This document shows, one piece after another, positions 41,962 through 50,500 of a stretch of DNA of 64,000 nt (position 1 is its first letter; each line of letters starts with the position of its first letter). Where the stretch lies: positions 1 through 64,000 of the forward strand of contig CAZDEB010000007.1 of the NCBI GenBank assembly GCA_964504305.1. The letters are read 5' to 3'. A program made the translations under genes and the position numbers. The notes beneath the pieces were generated by a model. It was given only the letters and a program-made list of their open reading frames with translations. It was not told the origin of the DNA and searched no databases. The DNA comes from UBA11606 sp964504305 (GTDB lineage Bacteria; Actinomycetota; Acidimicrobiia; Acidimicrobiales; Aldehydirespiratoraceae).

Positions 41962-42636
41962 CTAGCTCGGCAGAGTGACAAGAGGCCGTAGCTGCGACCA
42001 GTCGCCTGGTCTGAGGCCAAGCAGTTGACGGCGGTCGCCAGATTCGATGTCGGCCCAGCTGAGTTGGTCGACGTCGGCAACGATCTTTGCGTAGTTGTCG
42101 AACAACGATCTGTTGGTCGGATCAAGTCCGGTAACGATGGCCAGTCCGGTTGGTTCGACGTCAGCGGTGTGCACTTCAAGATCGGGCCGATAGCGGCGCA
42201 GGGCAACCACCGTCTTCCAAACGTCGCCGGACCAGATCGCGGTCGTGCGCTCTCGGGCCGCGGTGACTTCGCTGATGGGATTGCAGTCGTGGATCAAGAT
42301 GACACCGCCGGGGTCGCTGTGGTGCTCAAGATTGGCGAAGTCTCGAAGGGTTTGTTCCCAAAGATGGAGCCCATCGGCAAAGGCAAGGCTGATCGCCTGG
42401 CCGTTCAGAGCATCGGGCGAGTCGAAAAAGGCATCGCTGGTGGCGGTGACCAGGGTGGTGTCGGGCGGCGGTGTGGCGACCTTGGGTTCGGGGTCGATCC
42501 CAACGACCCGAGTGCCCGGCTGCACGAACGCCAACGAATGACCCTCGTGGACTCCGATTTCTACGTAGAGCGCCGGGCGCAATGTCTGATGGATCCGACC
42601 CAGCAATCCGTAATAGGTGCCGATTGGTTCGTTCAT
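41962..42636 (-). CDS. Class I SAM-dependent methyltransferase
   Basis: A 224-residue methyltransferase-like protein. YVEIGVHEGHSL is the SAM-binding motif I, VVGIDPEPK follows at the end of the next strand, and GGVILIHDCNP is a motif IV-like segment seen in Methyltransf_24 proteins. The open frame extends upstream, but the ATG at 42636 overlaps the TylF-like stop (ATGA), which fits translational coupling. The substrate is unknown, perhaps a surface sugar given the partner. Confidence 0.75.
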   Translation of the reverse strand: MNEPIGTYYGLLGRIHQTLRPALYVEIGVHEGHSLAFVQPGTRVVGIDPEPKVATPPPDTTLVTATSDAFFDSPDALNGQAISLAFADGLHLWEQTLRDFANLEHHSDPGGVILIHDCNPISEVTAARERTTAIWSGDVWKTVVALRRYRPDLEVHTADVEPTGLAIVTGLDPTNRSLFDNYAKIVADVDQLSWADIESGDRRQLLGLRPGDWSQLRPLVTLPS

Positions 42637-43445
42637 GAGTCGCGTCGCCAGTAAACACCGGTCCAGTCGACCTCTTTGATTGGTTCGGTGATGTTTTGGG
42701 CGGCGCGGTAGTCGTCTACTGCTTTGCGACACGGCTCCCAAGCGCCGTAATCGTCGACGATCACGAACCCGCCGGGTGCCACTTTGGGGTACAACGCCTC
42801 GAGTGCGTCCATTGTGGACTCGTAAAGATCGCCATCGAGTCGCAGAATTGCCAGTTGATCGATGGCGGCTTGATGAAGCGTGTCGCGGAACCAGCCTTCT
42901 AGGAACTCGACCTGCTGGTCAAGAAGCCCATAACGCTTGAAGTTGGCCCGCACCTGATCGGCCGACACGGCCAACGTTGTGACGTTCGATAGGTCGTGCC
43001 CGGCGTCTTGGGGGTAGGCGTTGTTTGGCTCCGGCAATCCTTGGAAGCTGTCGGCCACGAAGACTCGGCGTTCGGCGTCGCCCCAAGCTTCGAGGATGCC
43101 GCGCATCAAGATGGTGACGCCGCCTCGCCACACGCCGGTCTCGATCAGGTCGCCGGGAATGTTGTCGGCGAGGACCGTTTCGGTTGCCCAACGCACGTTG
43201 GTCAGCCGTTGGCGTCCCACCATTGTTTCGGCGCTGGGCGGCCAGTCGTTGCCGGTATCTCGGCGTTGGGCATCGCCTCCATGTCGAGTGACTCGCCAAC
43301 GGTTGGCCCGCAAAGTTGCTCTTAGTTGGGTTGTGTCCCCTGGCCACTCGCCAAGATCAACGTCGTGGGCTTCCTCGTCGAGGAACAGTTCGCGGGTGAG
43401 ACAACCCATGAGCAGATCGATGTAGCGGGTGCGGGGTCCGGCCAT
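42633..43445 (-). CDS. TylF/MycF family O-methyltransferase
   Basis: 270 residues matching the TylF (macrocin O-methyltransferase) family: GDLIETGVWRGGVTILMRG, FVADSFQGLPEP, AILRLDGDLYESTMDALEAL and GGFVIVDDYGAW, with metal-binding aspartates in the last two. Homologues methylate sugar hydroxyls in antibiotics and cell-envelope glycans. No polyketide genes are near, so a glycan or glycolipid substrate is more likely. It lies 12 bp after the GNAT gene. Confidence 0.85.
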   Translation of the reverse strand: MAGPRTRYIDLLMGCLTRELFLDEEAHDVDLGEWPGDTTQLRATLRANRWRVTRHGGDAQRRDTGNDWPPSAETMVGRQRLTNVRWATETVLADNIPGDLIETGVWRGGVTILMRGILEAWGDAERRVFVADSFQGLPEPNNAYPQDAGHDLSNVTTLAVSADQVRANFKRYGLLDQQVEFLEGWFRDTLHQAAIDQLAILRLDGDLYESTMDALEALYPKVAPGGFVIVDDYGAWEPCRKAVDDYRAAQNITEPIKEVDWTGVYWRRDS

Positions 43446-43457
43446 AGATGTTGGAGC

Positions 43458-44018
43458 CTAGGCCGGTCTTGGAAGCACCCAGATTCCGTGAGGGGCCGAG
43501 GGAAAGAACGCCAGGACTCGTTCTTCGCGAAGTTGAAACCCCAGTCGCCTTGCTACGGCTTGTGAAGCGGCATTCGTTGGCAGAATTACGCTCACGAGCT
43601 CGGCAACGTCGTGGTTGGCAAAGGCCCAATCGACCGAGGCGCGGCCGGCCTCGGTCGCGTAGCCAACTCCCCAGTGATCGGGGTGAAACGTCCACCCGAC
43701 CTCCAATCCGGGCCAACCGGTGAGCTGCGGTCGGTGCAGCCCAGCTCGACCGATCATTTCGCCGGTCTCTTTGAGTTCGACCGCCCAGTTTCCGGAATTC
43801 CTGAGCACCCACTGGCCACGCCAAGCAGCGATGCCCTGCCAAGCGGCGTCGCGATCGAAGGATGTCGGGATATGAAGCGCGTTTCTTACCGCGGGCGTGT
43901 TGTGGATCTCGAAGTAGGCATCGACATCGGTTTCTTCGATTGGGCGAAGGATCAGCCGGGCCGTTTTCACTACCGGACACCCGTAGATCGGCGACTGAGC
44001 GTGGGACCAATCAGGCAT
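43458..44018 (-). CDS. GNAT family N-acetyltransferase
   Basis: A 186-residue RimJ/RimL-type acetyltransferase: TARLILRPIEETDVDAYFEI at the start, EVGWTFHPDHWGVGYATEAG as the acetyl-CoA-binding motif A, and NAASQAVARRLGF. It probably acetylates an N-terminal or small-molecule amine. The ATG at 44018 overlaps the 3' end of the ribbon-helix-helix gene by eight bases; a longer open frame upstream belongs to no recognisable domain. Confidence 0.82.
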   Translation of the reverse strand: MPDWSHAQSPIYGCPVVKTARLILRPIEETDVDAYFEIHNTPAVRNALHIPTSFDRDAAWQGIAAWRGQWVLRNSGNWAVELKETGEMIGRAGLHRPQLTGWPGLEVGWTFHPDHWGVGYATEAGRASVDWAFANHDVAELVSVILPTNAASQAVARRLGFQLREERVLAFFPSAPHGIWVLPRPA

Positions 44019-44172
44019 TGAGCCGACCCGCTTCTTGAAGGGCCCGCCGAAGCAGGTACTCGATCTGGCCGTTGACGGAGCGCAACTCGTCGGCGGCCCA
44101 TTTCTCGAGGGCGCCATGAATGTCGGGGTCGATTCTTAGCGGATAGCTCTTTCGGGGGCGCCGGGTGGTCAT
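44011..44172 (-). CDS. Small Arc-type ribbon-helix-helix protein (53 aa)
   Basis: This short gene is easily missed. The 53-residue product starts MTTRRPRKSYPLRIDPDIHG, continues through LEKWAADELRS and ends GRLNA. The pattern of a basic N-terminus, the strand SYPLRI and two helices is that of Arc/MetJ-type DNA-binding domains. Placed 19 bp after the SPFH gene and overlapping the GNAT start, it may be a repressor of this operon. A toxin-antitoxin role is less likely because no toxin is beside it. Confidence 0.75.
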   Translation of the reverse strand: MTTRRPRKSYPLRIDPDIHGALEKWAADELRSVNGQIEYLLRRALQEAGRLNA

Positions 44173-44191
44173 GGGTTGGGTCGGCCTCCTG

Positions 44192-45097
44192 TTAGTAGAG
44201 CGACCCGGTATTGACGACCGGGGTTGTCTGGTTCTCGGAGGTCAAAACCACCAAGAGGTTGGACACCATTGCTGCCTTGCGCTCCTCGTCGAGCACTACT
44301 ACTTCTCGTTCGCTCAACAGTTCGAGAGCGTCCTCAACCATGCCGACGGCCCCTTCGACGATGGTTCGCCGAGCCGCCACAACCGCAGCGGCTTGCTGAC
44401 GACGAAGCATCGATTCGGCAATCTCGGTGGCGTAGGCCAGGTGGGTCAGGCGGGTCTCGACCACTTCGACGCCGGCGGCCAGGAGACGATGTTGAAGTTC
44501 GGTGTGCAGCGTGGCAGCGACGGTGTCGGGGTCGGCGCGCAGCGACGTGCGGTTGCCTTCGAAGTCGTCGTAGGGGTACTGAGTGCCGAGGTGGCGGATT
44601 GCGGTTTCGCTTTGGACCACGACATAGTCTTCGTAGTCATCAACGTCGAAGATGGCTTTGGCGGTATCGACAACGCGCCACACAACGACGGCAGCAATTT
44701 CGATTGGGTTGCCTTCGGCGTCGTTGATCTTGGAGACCGCGGTCTGGAAATTGTGGACCCGCTGGCTGATTTTGCGTGACTCGGCTTTGGTGAAGGGGTT
44801 GGCGGTCCAGTACCAGCCGGGCTCGCTGATGGTTCCCCGGTACTTGCCGAACAGAACCAGGACCAGTGCGGTGTTTGGCTGGATGACGTAGTGAGGGGGC
44901 AGCGTTGCCACAAACCCGATCACCGACAGAACGATCAATGGCGCGAAGCCGGGGCTAACGGCGGCGGTGAGCGTCACCGAGACGATGAACAAGACCACCA
45001 TCGTGGCAGCTACGGCCACGCCGACCAAACCAGGCCGAGCCGATGTGGCGGCTCTCTCGTCGATTACGGACACTGTGGATTTGGGGATCTCAGTCAT
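44192..45097 (-). CDS. SPFH/Band 7 domain membrane protein
   Basis: The 301-residue protein has two hydrophobic segments (about 24-46 and 50-66), followed by the SPFH domain starting VIQPNTALVLVLFGKYRGT and continuing VVVWRVVDTAKAIFDVDDYE, then a helical coiled region with ERKAAMVSNLLVVL near the end. SPFH proteins form large membrane rings that organise lipids or proteases. It is first in a five-gene operon and divergent from the LLM gene. Confidence 0.87.
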   Translation of the reverse strand: MTEIPKSTVSVIDERAATSARPGLVGVAVAATMVVLFIVSVTLTAAVSPGFAPLIVLSVIGFVATLPPHYVIQPNTALVLVLFGKYRGTISEPGWYWTANPFTKAESRKISQRVHNFQTAVSKINDAEGNPIEIAAVVVWRVVDTAKAIFDVDDYEDYVVVQSETAIRHLGTQYPYDDFEGNRTSLRADPDTVAATLHTELQHRLLAAGVEVVETRLTHLAYATEIAESMLRRQQAAAVVAARRTIVEGAVGMVEDALELLSEREVVVLDEERKAAMVSNLLVVLTSENQTTPVVNTGSLY

Positions 45098-45150
45098 AGA
45101 TCAAAATGATATCACCCTCCCGCCGAATTTGAAGTAGGGGCGAAGCAGGG

Positions 45151-45156
45151 CAGGAT
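45151..45156 (+). promoter_or_regulatory. -10 box for leaderless LLM oxidoreductase mRNA
   Basis: CAGGAT ends six bases before the ATG at 45163. The same hexamer and spacing occur before gluQRS on the other strand. Confidence 0.35.
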
Positions 45157-45162
45157 GGCCCC

Positions 45163-46029
45163 ATGAAATTCGGAATTGTCTATGCCAACACTGGTCCGTT
45201 CTCTACCGGTGCCGGGGCCGCGTCGTTTGCCAGCACCGCAGAAGAGGCCGGCTTTGAGTCGGTTTGGACCGTTGAGCACATCCTCTACCCAGAGGGGTAC
45301 GAGTCGACCTACCCGTATTCGCCAGACGGCAAAATGCCTGGCAGCGGCGAGAACCCGATCCCGGATCCTTTGATTTGGTTGGCCTTTGCGGCCGCCGCGA
45401 CCACCAAACTCAAGCTCGGTACCGGTATCTCGTTGTTGCCCGAACGCCATCCGGTTACCTACGCCAAGGAAGTCGCGACGCTCGACAACATGTCGGAGGG
45501 ACGGGTCGAGTTGGGCATTGGAATCGGTTGGCTCAAGGAAGAGTTCGCCGCGCTGAACGTGCCTTGGGAGGGCCGAACCCGACGCACCGAGGAATATGCC
45601 GAAGTGATGCGGTCTCTTTGGCAAGGCGACGACGTGAGTTTTCATGGAGAGTTCGTCAACTTCGACAACATCTCGTCCAATCCCAAGCCCGCCAATGGCC
45701 GGGTACCGATTCATATCGGCGGCCATAGCCGTCCCGCGGCGGAGCGAGCCGGCCGTATGGGCGACGGTTTCTACCCGGCCAAGGGCGACATGGCCGAACT
45801 GTTTGACATCTGCCGCCAAACCGCCTCCGACCATGGTCGCGACCCCGAAACGATCGAGATCACGGGCGTCCACGCCGGACTATTCGGCGAAGATCCCGGC
45901 GCCGCGGTCGAAGAGGCCGCGTCTTGGGGAATGGACCGCATGGTTGTGCCCGGGTTCTTCTACTTCCGAGGTATGGAAGAAAAGATGGCGGCATTCGGCG
46001 AGCAGGTTATTGCCAATTACGGCGGCTAG
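45163..46029 (+). CDS. LLM class F420-dependent oxidoreductase
   Basis: A 288-residue luciferase-like monooxygenase-fold protein. FGIVYANTGPFSTG, AEEAGFESVWTVEH and LLPERHPVTYAKEVATLD are typical of the TIGR03619/Rv2161c-like F420 group, and GIGIGWLKEEFAALN and PIHIGGHSRPAAERAGRMGDG close the cofactor site. It probably reduces or oxidises a small molecule using F420, although FMN use cannot be excluded. It is convergent with the alpha/beta hydrolase gene. Confidence 0.87.
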   Translation: MKFGIVYANTGPFSTGAGAASFASTAEEAGFESVWTVEHILYPEGYESTYPYSPDGKMPGSGENPIPDPLIWLAFAAAATTKLKLGTGISLLPERHPVTYAKEVATLDNMSEGRVELGIGIGWLKEEFAALNVPWEGRTRRTEEYAEVMRSLWQGDDVSFHGEFVNFDNISSNPKPANGRVPIHIGGHSRPAAERAGRMGDGFYPAKGDMAELFDICRQTASDHGRDPETIEITGVHAGLFGEDPGAAVEEAASWGMDRMVVPGFFYFRGMEEKMAAFGEQVIANYGG

Positions 46030-46038
46030 CCCGCGCCG

Positions 46039-46929
46039 TTAGGTGCTGCGGCGAAGCGGTCGGGAGTGATCCCAATCGGCTACCAACGCCCGCAGCGCGG
46101 TGATGAGAATCAGCGGCACGTCAAGCATCGGGTGATGCCCCGCAGTGGGTAGCTCGATGACCGGTGCGACCCGACCAAGTTGGTCGTACATGTAGTCGCC
46201 GATGTCGGGGGTAACAAGACCGTGTTCGCAGCGCAACAACGCAACACGGCACCGAATCTGAGGCAGGAACGAACCAGCATCAGCTCGGCGCGGCATGAAG
46301 ATGCTCGGATCGAATTTCCAGGTCCATTGGCCGTTGGGCAACTCGGTGAGGGAGTGGCCGGCGACGTGGCGTTTGACGTAAGGCAGATAGACGGCTTGGG
46401 CCGGAATTGTGCGGAACTTCTCGATTGGAATCGCCGGGTCGTCGTAGGTCTTGGCCTTGGCAAAGTCGTCAGTGCGGCGGGCGTGCTCGACCTCCGGGTC
46501 GATGTCGACAACGGGCGAATCAATGATCACTGCGCCGCCGATGACGTCGCAGTGCCGGGCCGCGGTGGCGATCGATACGAAGCCGCCCATGCTGTGTCCT
46601 ATCAACACCGGCGGACTCGAGAACTTGGCCGCGGCGATGAGATCGGCGACCTCGTCACACCACAGTTCGAGCGAGTAGGCCTCGCGGCGGTCGCTGTCGC
46701 CGTGTCCCGATAGGTCGAGGGCTACTACGCGATAATCGGGCAGGAACGTCGGGGCGATGTGGCTCCACCAATGGGCATGGGCCGCGCCGCCATGGACAAA
46801 GACCAGTCCGGGGGCATCCGGATCTCCCCATGCCAAATAGTTGATATTTACCCCGCCCGACTCGACGGTCTGAACCGACGGCGACGTGGCGATGGCGTCG
46901 ATGAACCACTTGGGGGAGGGAGAGTCCAT
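46039..46929 (-). CDS. Alpha/beta hydrolase
   Basis: 296 residues with VFVHGGAAHAHWW (oxyanion hole), DLSGHGDSDRRE, LIGHSMGGFVSIA (serine), a late acid region near LLRCEHGLVTPD, and TAGHHPMLDVP (histidine). It may be an esterase, epoxide hydrolase-like or lactone-cleaving enzyme; the substrate is unknown. It starts four bases after the ppx/gppA stop and is probably co-transcribed. Confidence 0.82.
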   Translation of the reverse strand: MDSPSPKWFIDAIATSPSVQTVESGGVNINYLAWGDPDAPGLVFVHGGAAHAHWWSHIAPTFLPDYRVVALDLSGHGDSDRREAYSLELWCDEVADLIAAAKFSSPPVLIGHSMGGFVSIATAARHCDVIGGAVIIDSPVVDIDPEVEHARRTDDFAKAKTYDDPAIPIEKFRTIPAQAVYLPYVKRHVAGHSLTELPNGQWTWKFDPSIFMPRRADAGSFLPQIRCRVALLRCEHGLVTPDIGDYMYDQLGRVAPVIELPTAGHHPMLDVPLILITALRALVADWDHSRPLRRST

Positions 46930-46933
46930 GAGG

Positions 46934-48532
46934 TCAGGCTAGGGCCGAGGATGTCGGGGCATCGGTGTGCTGTTCGATGCGAAGGGCCGTCGATAAAATG
47001 TCGGCCAACAGGCCGCTTCGTTCCCGCGCCGTAAACAGTTCGAGTTCGATGTCGACGCCGTTGTTGGTATGAGCGTTGATCACCAGTTCTTCGGTTTGGC
47101 CTTCGGTGTTGATCTTTGCCGAGATAGCCGACACGGCTTCGCGGTAGGTGCGATCGAGGCCGATAGCGATCCGCAGAAGCCCAGCGAGAATTTGAACTTT
47201 GCGTTGGTCGGCATCGTGGAGCGAAGCGAACTCGCGGTGTTTGGGCCGGGGATTGCTCTTGCGGTGATAGCGCGCCACTTGCGCGACCAGTTCGATTTCG
47301 TTCTCGGTCAACCCGGCCAAATGCTCGCTATGACGGATCAGGTAGTAGGAGTGTTTGTGGTGCGCGGCGTGAGCCACGAACCGGCCGATGTTGTGCAACA
47401 GCCCGGCCGCCTCGAGAAGATCGCGGTCCGGTTGCTCCAGGCCGTGTTGGGGTCTAGTGGCGTCAAACAGCTCGAGAGCCAGGTCGGTGGCGTGTTGGGC
47501 GTGATCGAGGTCTTCGTCGAAGCGCCGCGCTACCGCCAGCACGCTCGATCGTCGAAGGTCGCCCAGGTGATGGAGCGGGTCGTGCGACGGAGTGCGACGC
47601 CGGAGCCGATCAAGGAGCACTCCTTCTCGCAGCGCCGAAGGGGAGACGGTCAGGGTGTTGATATCGAAGCTGGCGAACAGTTGTCGTAGCAGGATGGCTC
47701 CGCCAACAATGACGTCAGAGCGTTGGGAGTCGAGGCCGTCCACCATTCCCCGCTCGGCCGCGTTGGGATGCGAAGCAAGAATTGCCACCACCCGGTCGAG
47801 GTCTTTGCGGGTCAGCTCCAGGTTGTCGACGGTGCGCGGGGTCTGGCCGTTGGCCGCCGCGGCAATTCGGGACAGGTTCTCGATGGTTCCCGAGCAGCCG
47901 ACCACTAGCTCAAAGCCCACGTCGGACACTTCTTGGGCGACAGGCGCCAAGAACGCCCGCACGTACCGACGGCACTGTTTGACCGTCTGAGCGGTGACCT
48001 CGCCGTTGGGAAAGAACCGGTCACTGAGCCGGATGTGCCCGAGCTTCAGCGAACGCAAGAACAGCGGTTTGGTGGTTTCGGCGATGACGACCTCGGTCGA
48101 CCCGCCGCCGATGTCGATGACCAGATGGCGCCGTTGGGCGACCGGAACCGCGCTGATGGCGCCGAGATGGATGAGTCGAGCTTCTTCGACCCCGGATATG
48201 ACCGCCACCCTCACTCCTGCGGCATCGGCGGCGCGGTTGATGAACTCGGCTTGGTTCTCGGCTTCGCGAACCGCCGAAGTGGCCACTGCTACCAGTTCGG
48301 CATCGTGGGCCGCGGCGATCTGGCGGAAGTGGTCGAGGGCCTGGACCGCTCGCTCGATGGCCTCGGGGGCCAGTCGCTTCATGTCCGAACGGCCCGAACC
48401 GAGCCGGACCGGAATCTTCTCGCGCGCTAACACTTCGGGGGCTGCGCCGTCGACAGCTCGGGCAACGACGAGGTGAAGGGAGTTGGTGCCGATATCAACC
48501 GCGGCGATCGTGGCATTGGAAGGCGGTGTCAT
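46934..48532 (-). CDS. Exopolyphosphatase/guanosine pentaphosphate phosphohydrolase (Ppx/GppA)
   Basis: A 532-residue ASKHA-fold enzyme. AAVDIGTNSLHLVVA is the phosphate-1 loop, AVATSAVREAENQAEF and LVIDIGGGSTEVVI the later ATPase-like motifs, and VGCSGTIENLS follows. From about residue 320 there is an HD-type helical domain (HATDLALELFD, AGLLHNIGRFVAH, VARYHRKSNP), as in full-length Ppx. It degrades polyphosphate or pppGpp. The open frame extends upstream into gluQRS, but the ATG at 48532 gives the family start. Confidence 0.88.
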   Translation of the reverse strand: MTPPSNATIAAVDIGTNSLHLVVARAVDGAAPEVLAREKIPVRLGSGRSDMKRLAPEAIERAVQALDHFRQIAAAHDAELVAVATSAVREAENQAEFINRAADAAGVRVAVISGVEEARLIHLGAISAVPVAQRRHLVIDIGGGSTEVVIAETTKPLFLRSLKLGHIRLSDRFFPNGEVTAQTVKQCRRYVRAFLAPVAQEVSDVGFELVVGCSGTIENLSRIAAAANGQTPRTVDNLELTRKDLDRVVAILASHPNAAERGMVDGLDSQRSDVIVGGAILLRQLFASFDINTLTVSPSALREGVLLDRLRRRTPSHDPLHHLGDLRRSSVLAVARRFDEDLDHAQHATDLALELFDATRPQHGLEQPDRDLLEAAGLLHNIGRFVAHAAHHKHSYYLIRHSEHLAGLTENEIELVAQVARYHRKSNPRPKHREFASLHDADQRKVQILAGLLRIAIGLDRTYREAVSAISAKINTEGQTEELVINAHTNNGVDIELELFTARERSGLLADILSTALRIEQHTDAPTSSALA

Positions 48533-48551
48533 ACCAGGACCTCGAAGGGGG

Positions 48552-49469
48552 CTACCACGGATTGTTGATCTGTTCGGGGGCAAGGGTCCATGCTGATCGA
48601 CCGATCTGATCGGGTGAGAAGCGTTCGAGCAAATCGACTGGGTCGATCTCCGGCTCAGGAACGGGCAGGCCCAGCGACCGAGCCAGGACCGCAGCCACCC
48701 GTCTGGGCGTGTCGCCGACGTCGAGACGGTCGGTGAGCGTGACGGCTCCGTGACGTTTGGCCAGTCGTTGGCCGTCGGGCCCGAGAACGAGCGGGACGTG
48801 CATCCACCGTGGTCTGGTCCAACCCAAAAGATCGTACAGATGGGCCTGCCGGGGGGTCGACGCAAGAAGGTCGTCGCCGCGGGCCACTTGATCGACATCG
48901 TGAGCAGCGTCGTCGACAACCACGGCGAGGTTGTAGGCCGGCGTGCCATCGCCTCTGCGCAGTACAAAATCGTCCACTACCTGACGGTGAGCGCCGTGAA
49001 TCTCATCGAAAATTTCGTAAGGCTCGTTGGACGTCCGCAGCCGTAACGCCGGCGGTCGGCCAGATCGTTCTTTTTCGGAGATCTCCGAGACGGTGAGATC
49101 TCGACATGTTCCCGGATAGTGACCTGGTGGCCCGTGCGGCGCCGCCGCGGCCTCACGAACTTCTTTTCGAGAACACCAGCACCGGTAAGCGAGCCCGTCT
49201 TGTTCAAGCTTGGCAATTGCGTCTCGGTAGGCGGGCAGCCGTTCGCTTTGGCGAACGGGCTTTCCGTCGAAGTCAAGTCCGAGGGTCAGGAGATCGTGGA
49301 GTTGGTTACGTTCGAACTCTGGGCGTGCTGTCGCTACATCGAGGTCCTCGAACCGTAGGCGGATTTGGCCGCCGTCATGGCGCGTCCAAAGCCACGCCGC
49401 CAAAGCGGTGCGCAAATTGCCGACATGAAGATTTCCGGTTGGACTTGGCGCGAAGCGTCCGTTGCTCAC
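48552..49469 (-). CDS. gluQ: Glutamyl-Q tRNA(Asp) synthetase
   Basis: The 305-residue protein is the shortened glutamyl-tRNA synthetase paralogue that glutamylates queuosine on tRNA(Asp). RFAPSPTGNLHVGNLRTA contains the HIGH-type motif as HVGN, RLAKRHG is the KMSKS equivalent, and YRCWCSRKEV with YPGTCRDL supply zinc cysteines. It lacks the anticodon-binding domain. The GTG at 49469 follows a -10-like CAGGAT by six bases, deciding the start within a longer open frame. Its presence implies queuosine-modified tRNA. Confidence 0.9.
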   Translation of the reverse strand: MSNGRFAPSPTGNLHVGNLRTALAAWLWTRHDGGQIRLRFEDLDVATARPEFERNQLHDLLTLGLDFDGKPVRQSERLPAYRDAIAKLEQDGLAYRCWCSRKEVREAAAAPHGPPGHYPGTCRDLTVSEISEKERSGRPPALRLRTSNEPYEIFDEIHGAHRQVVDDFVLRRGDGTPAYNLAVVVDDAAHDVDQVARGDDLLASTPRQAHLYDLLGWTRPRWMHVPLVLGPDGQRLAKRHGAVTLTDRLDVGDTPRRVAAVLARSLGLPVPEPEIDPVDLLERFSPDQIGRSAWTLAPEQINNPW

Positions 49470-49475
49470 GGCTCG

Positions 49476-49481
49476 ATCCTG
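49476..49481 (-). promoter_or_regulatory. -10 box for leaderless gluQRS mRNA
   Basis: CAGGAT on the minus strand ends six bases before the GTG at 49469, supporting that start codon. Confidence 0.35.
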
Positions 49482-49493
49482 CCAGAGGGGAGC

Positions 49494-49529
49494 CCGCCGC
49501 CCGGTAATCCCCTCCAGGCCGGGCGGCGG
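49494..49529. repeat. 11-bp inverted repeat in a divergent promoter region
   Basis: CCGCCGCCCGG (49494-49504) and its complement (49519-49529) can form a strong hairpin upstream of gluQRS. A smaller inverted repeat GCGCCGC-C-GCGGCGC is at 49623-49637, upstream of the VIT-type gene. They might be operators or a structured antisense leader. Confidence 0.6.
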
Positions 49530-49658
49530 ACGATCTGGTTTGCCTACCGTTCTACGTCTCAGCCCGTTACTAGGTTCCGCGCCCACCGTCATCGTCATCG
49601 AGTCGTTACCGCTTTGACATTTGCGCCGCCGCGGCGCGAATCGGGGCAAACTGACGTC

Positions 49659-50378
49659 ATGGCTTCCGAGCACGATCATGATCACCACGACCACATGGTT
49701 CACCGTCACCGCGACGTTCAGGGTGGCACCGCCCGAGCCGCGGTGTTCGGGGTCAGCGACGGACTGGTCTCCAACGTCGCTCTCATTTTGGGCATCGCCG
49801 GCGCATCCACCGATGGGTCGCTGGTGCGGCTTGCGGGGATCAGCGGGCTTCTCGCCGGAGCGATTTCGATGGCGGCCGGCGAATGGGTGAGCGTGCGAGC
49901 CCAGAACGAGTTGATAGAGCGAGAGTTGACAATCGAACGTCAATCTCTTCGCGATAACCCCGAGGCCGAGGTTCGCGAACTCGCGGCGGTCTATAGGCGG
50001 CGCGGCCTTGGCCATGAGCAGGCCGAGCATCTCGCCCGCGGCATCATGTCGGATCCCGAAATTGCCCTCGACGTCCATGCCCGAGAAGAGTTGGGCGTCG
50101 ACCCCGACGGGATCGGGTCACCACTTGCCGTCGCGGCAACTTCTTTTGTCGCGTTTGGGATCGGCGCGGTAATCCCGCTGGTGCCCTGGCTGGTTTCCGA
50201 AGGCCCTGCCGCGACTGCTTTGTCGGTGTGCTTCGGTACGGTCGCGGCGGCTGCTGTTGGGATGGCGATAGGCCACCTGACCGAGCGCAGCCGGGTCCGC
50301 ACCGCCATCCGCCAGGTCCTGGTAGCGGTAGCGGCCTGTGGCGCAACCTACGTCATTGGCAGCCTCCTCGGAGCCTAA
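49659..50378 (+). CDS. VIT1/CCC1 family metal transporter
   Basis: A 239-residue membrane protein: a histidine-rich N-terminus (EHDHDHHDHMVHRH), then AAVFGVSDGLVSNVALILGI as the first VIT helix, AISMAAGEWVSVRAQNELIE as the second, a cytosolic helical insertion (about 85-145) and three further helices to the end. The family moves Fe(II) or Mn(II) out of the cytoplasm. The ATG at 49659 is preceded by a -10-like CAAACT at six bases. Confidence 0.85.
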   Translation: MASEHDHDHHDHMVHRHRDVQGGTARAAVFGVSDGLVSNVALILGIAGASTDGSLVRLAGISGLLAGAISMAAGEWVSVRAQNELIERELTIERQSLRDNPEAEVRELAAVYRRRGLGHEQAEHLARGIMSDPEIALDVHAREELGVDPDGIGSPLAVAATSFVAFGIGAVIPLVPWLVSEGPAATALSVCFGTVAAAAVGMAIGHLTERSRVRTAIRQVLVAVAACGATYVIGSLLGA

Positions 50379-50500
50379 AACCGTCAAATCGGGCTCAGTC
50401 CCGGGACTAAATTCCTGTCAAGACCCCGTTTTCGTAGGCCGATGACCCTAGAGCGGCCAGTCCATTGGTCGTAGCTTTTGCGATGGGGAAGGGCTAAGCG

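Noticed and set aside
49614..49619. Consensus -35 box TTGACA upstream of the VIT-type gene
   Set aside because: No -10 box lies 16-19 bp downstream; the likely -10 (49647-49652) is 27 bp away.
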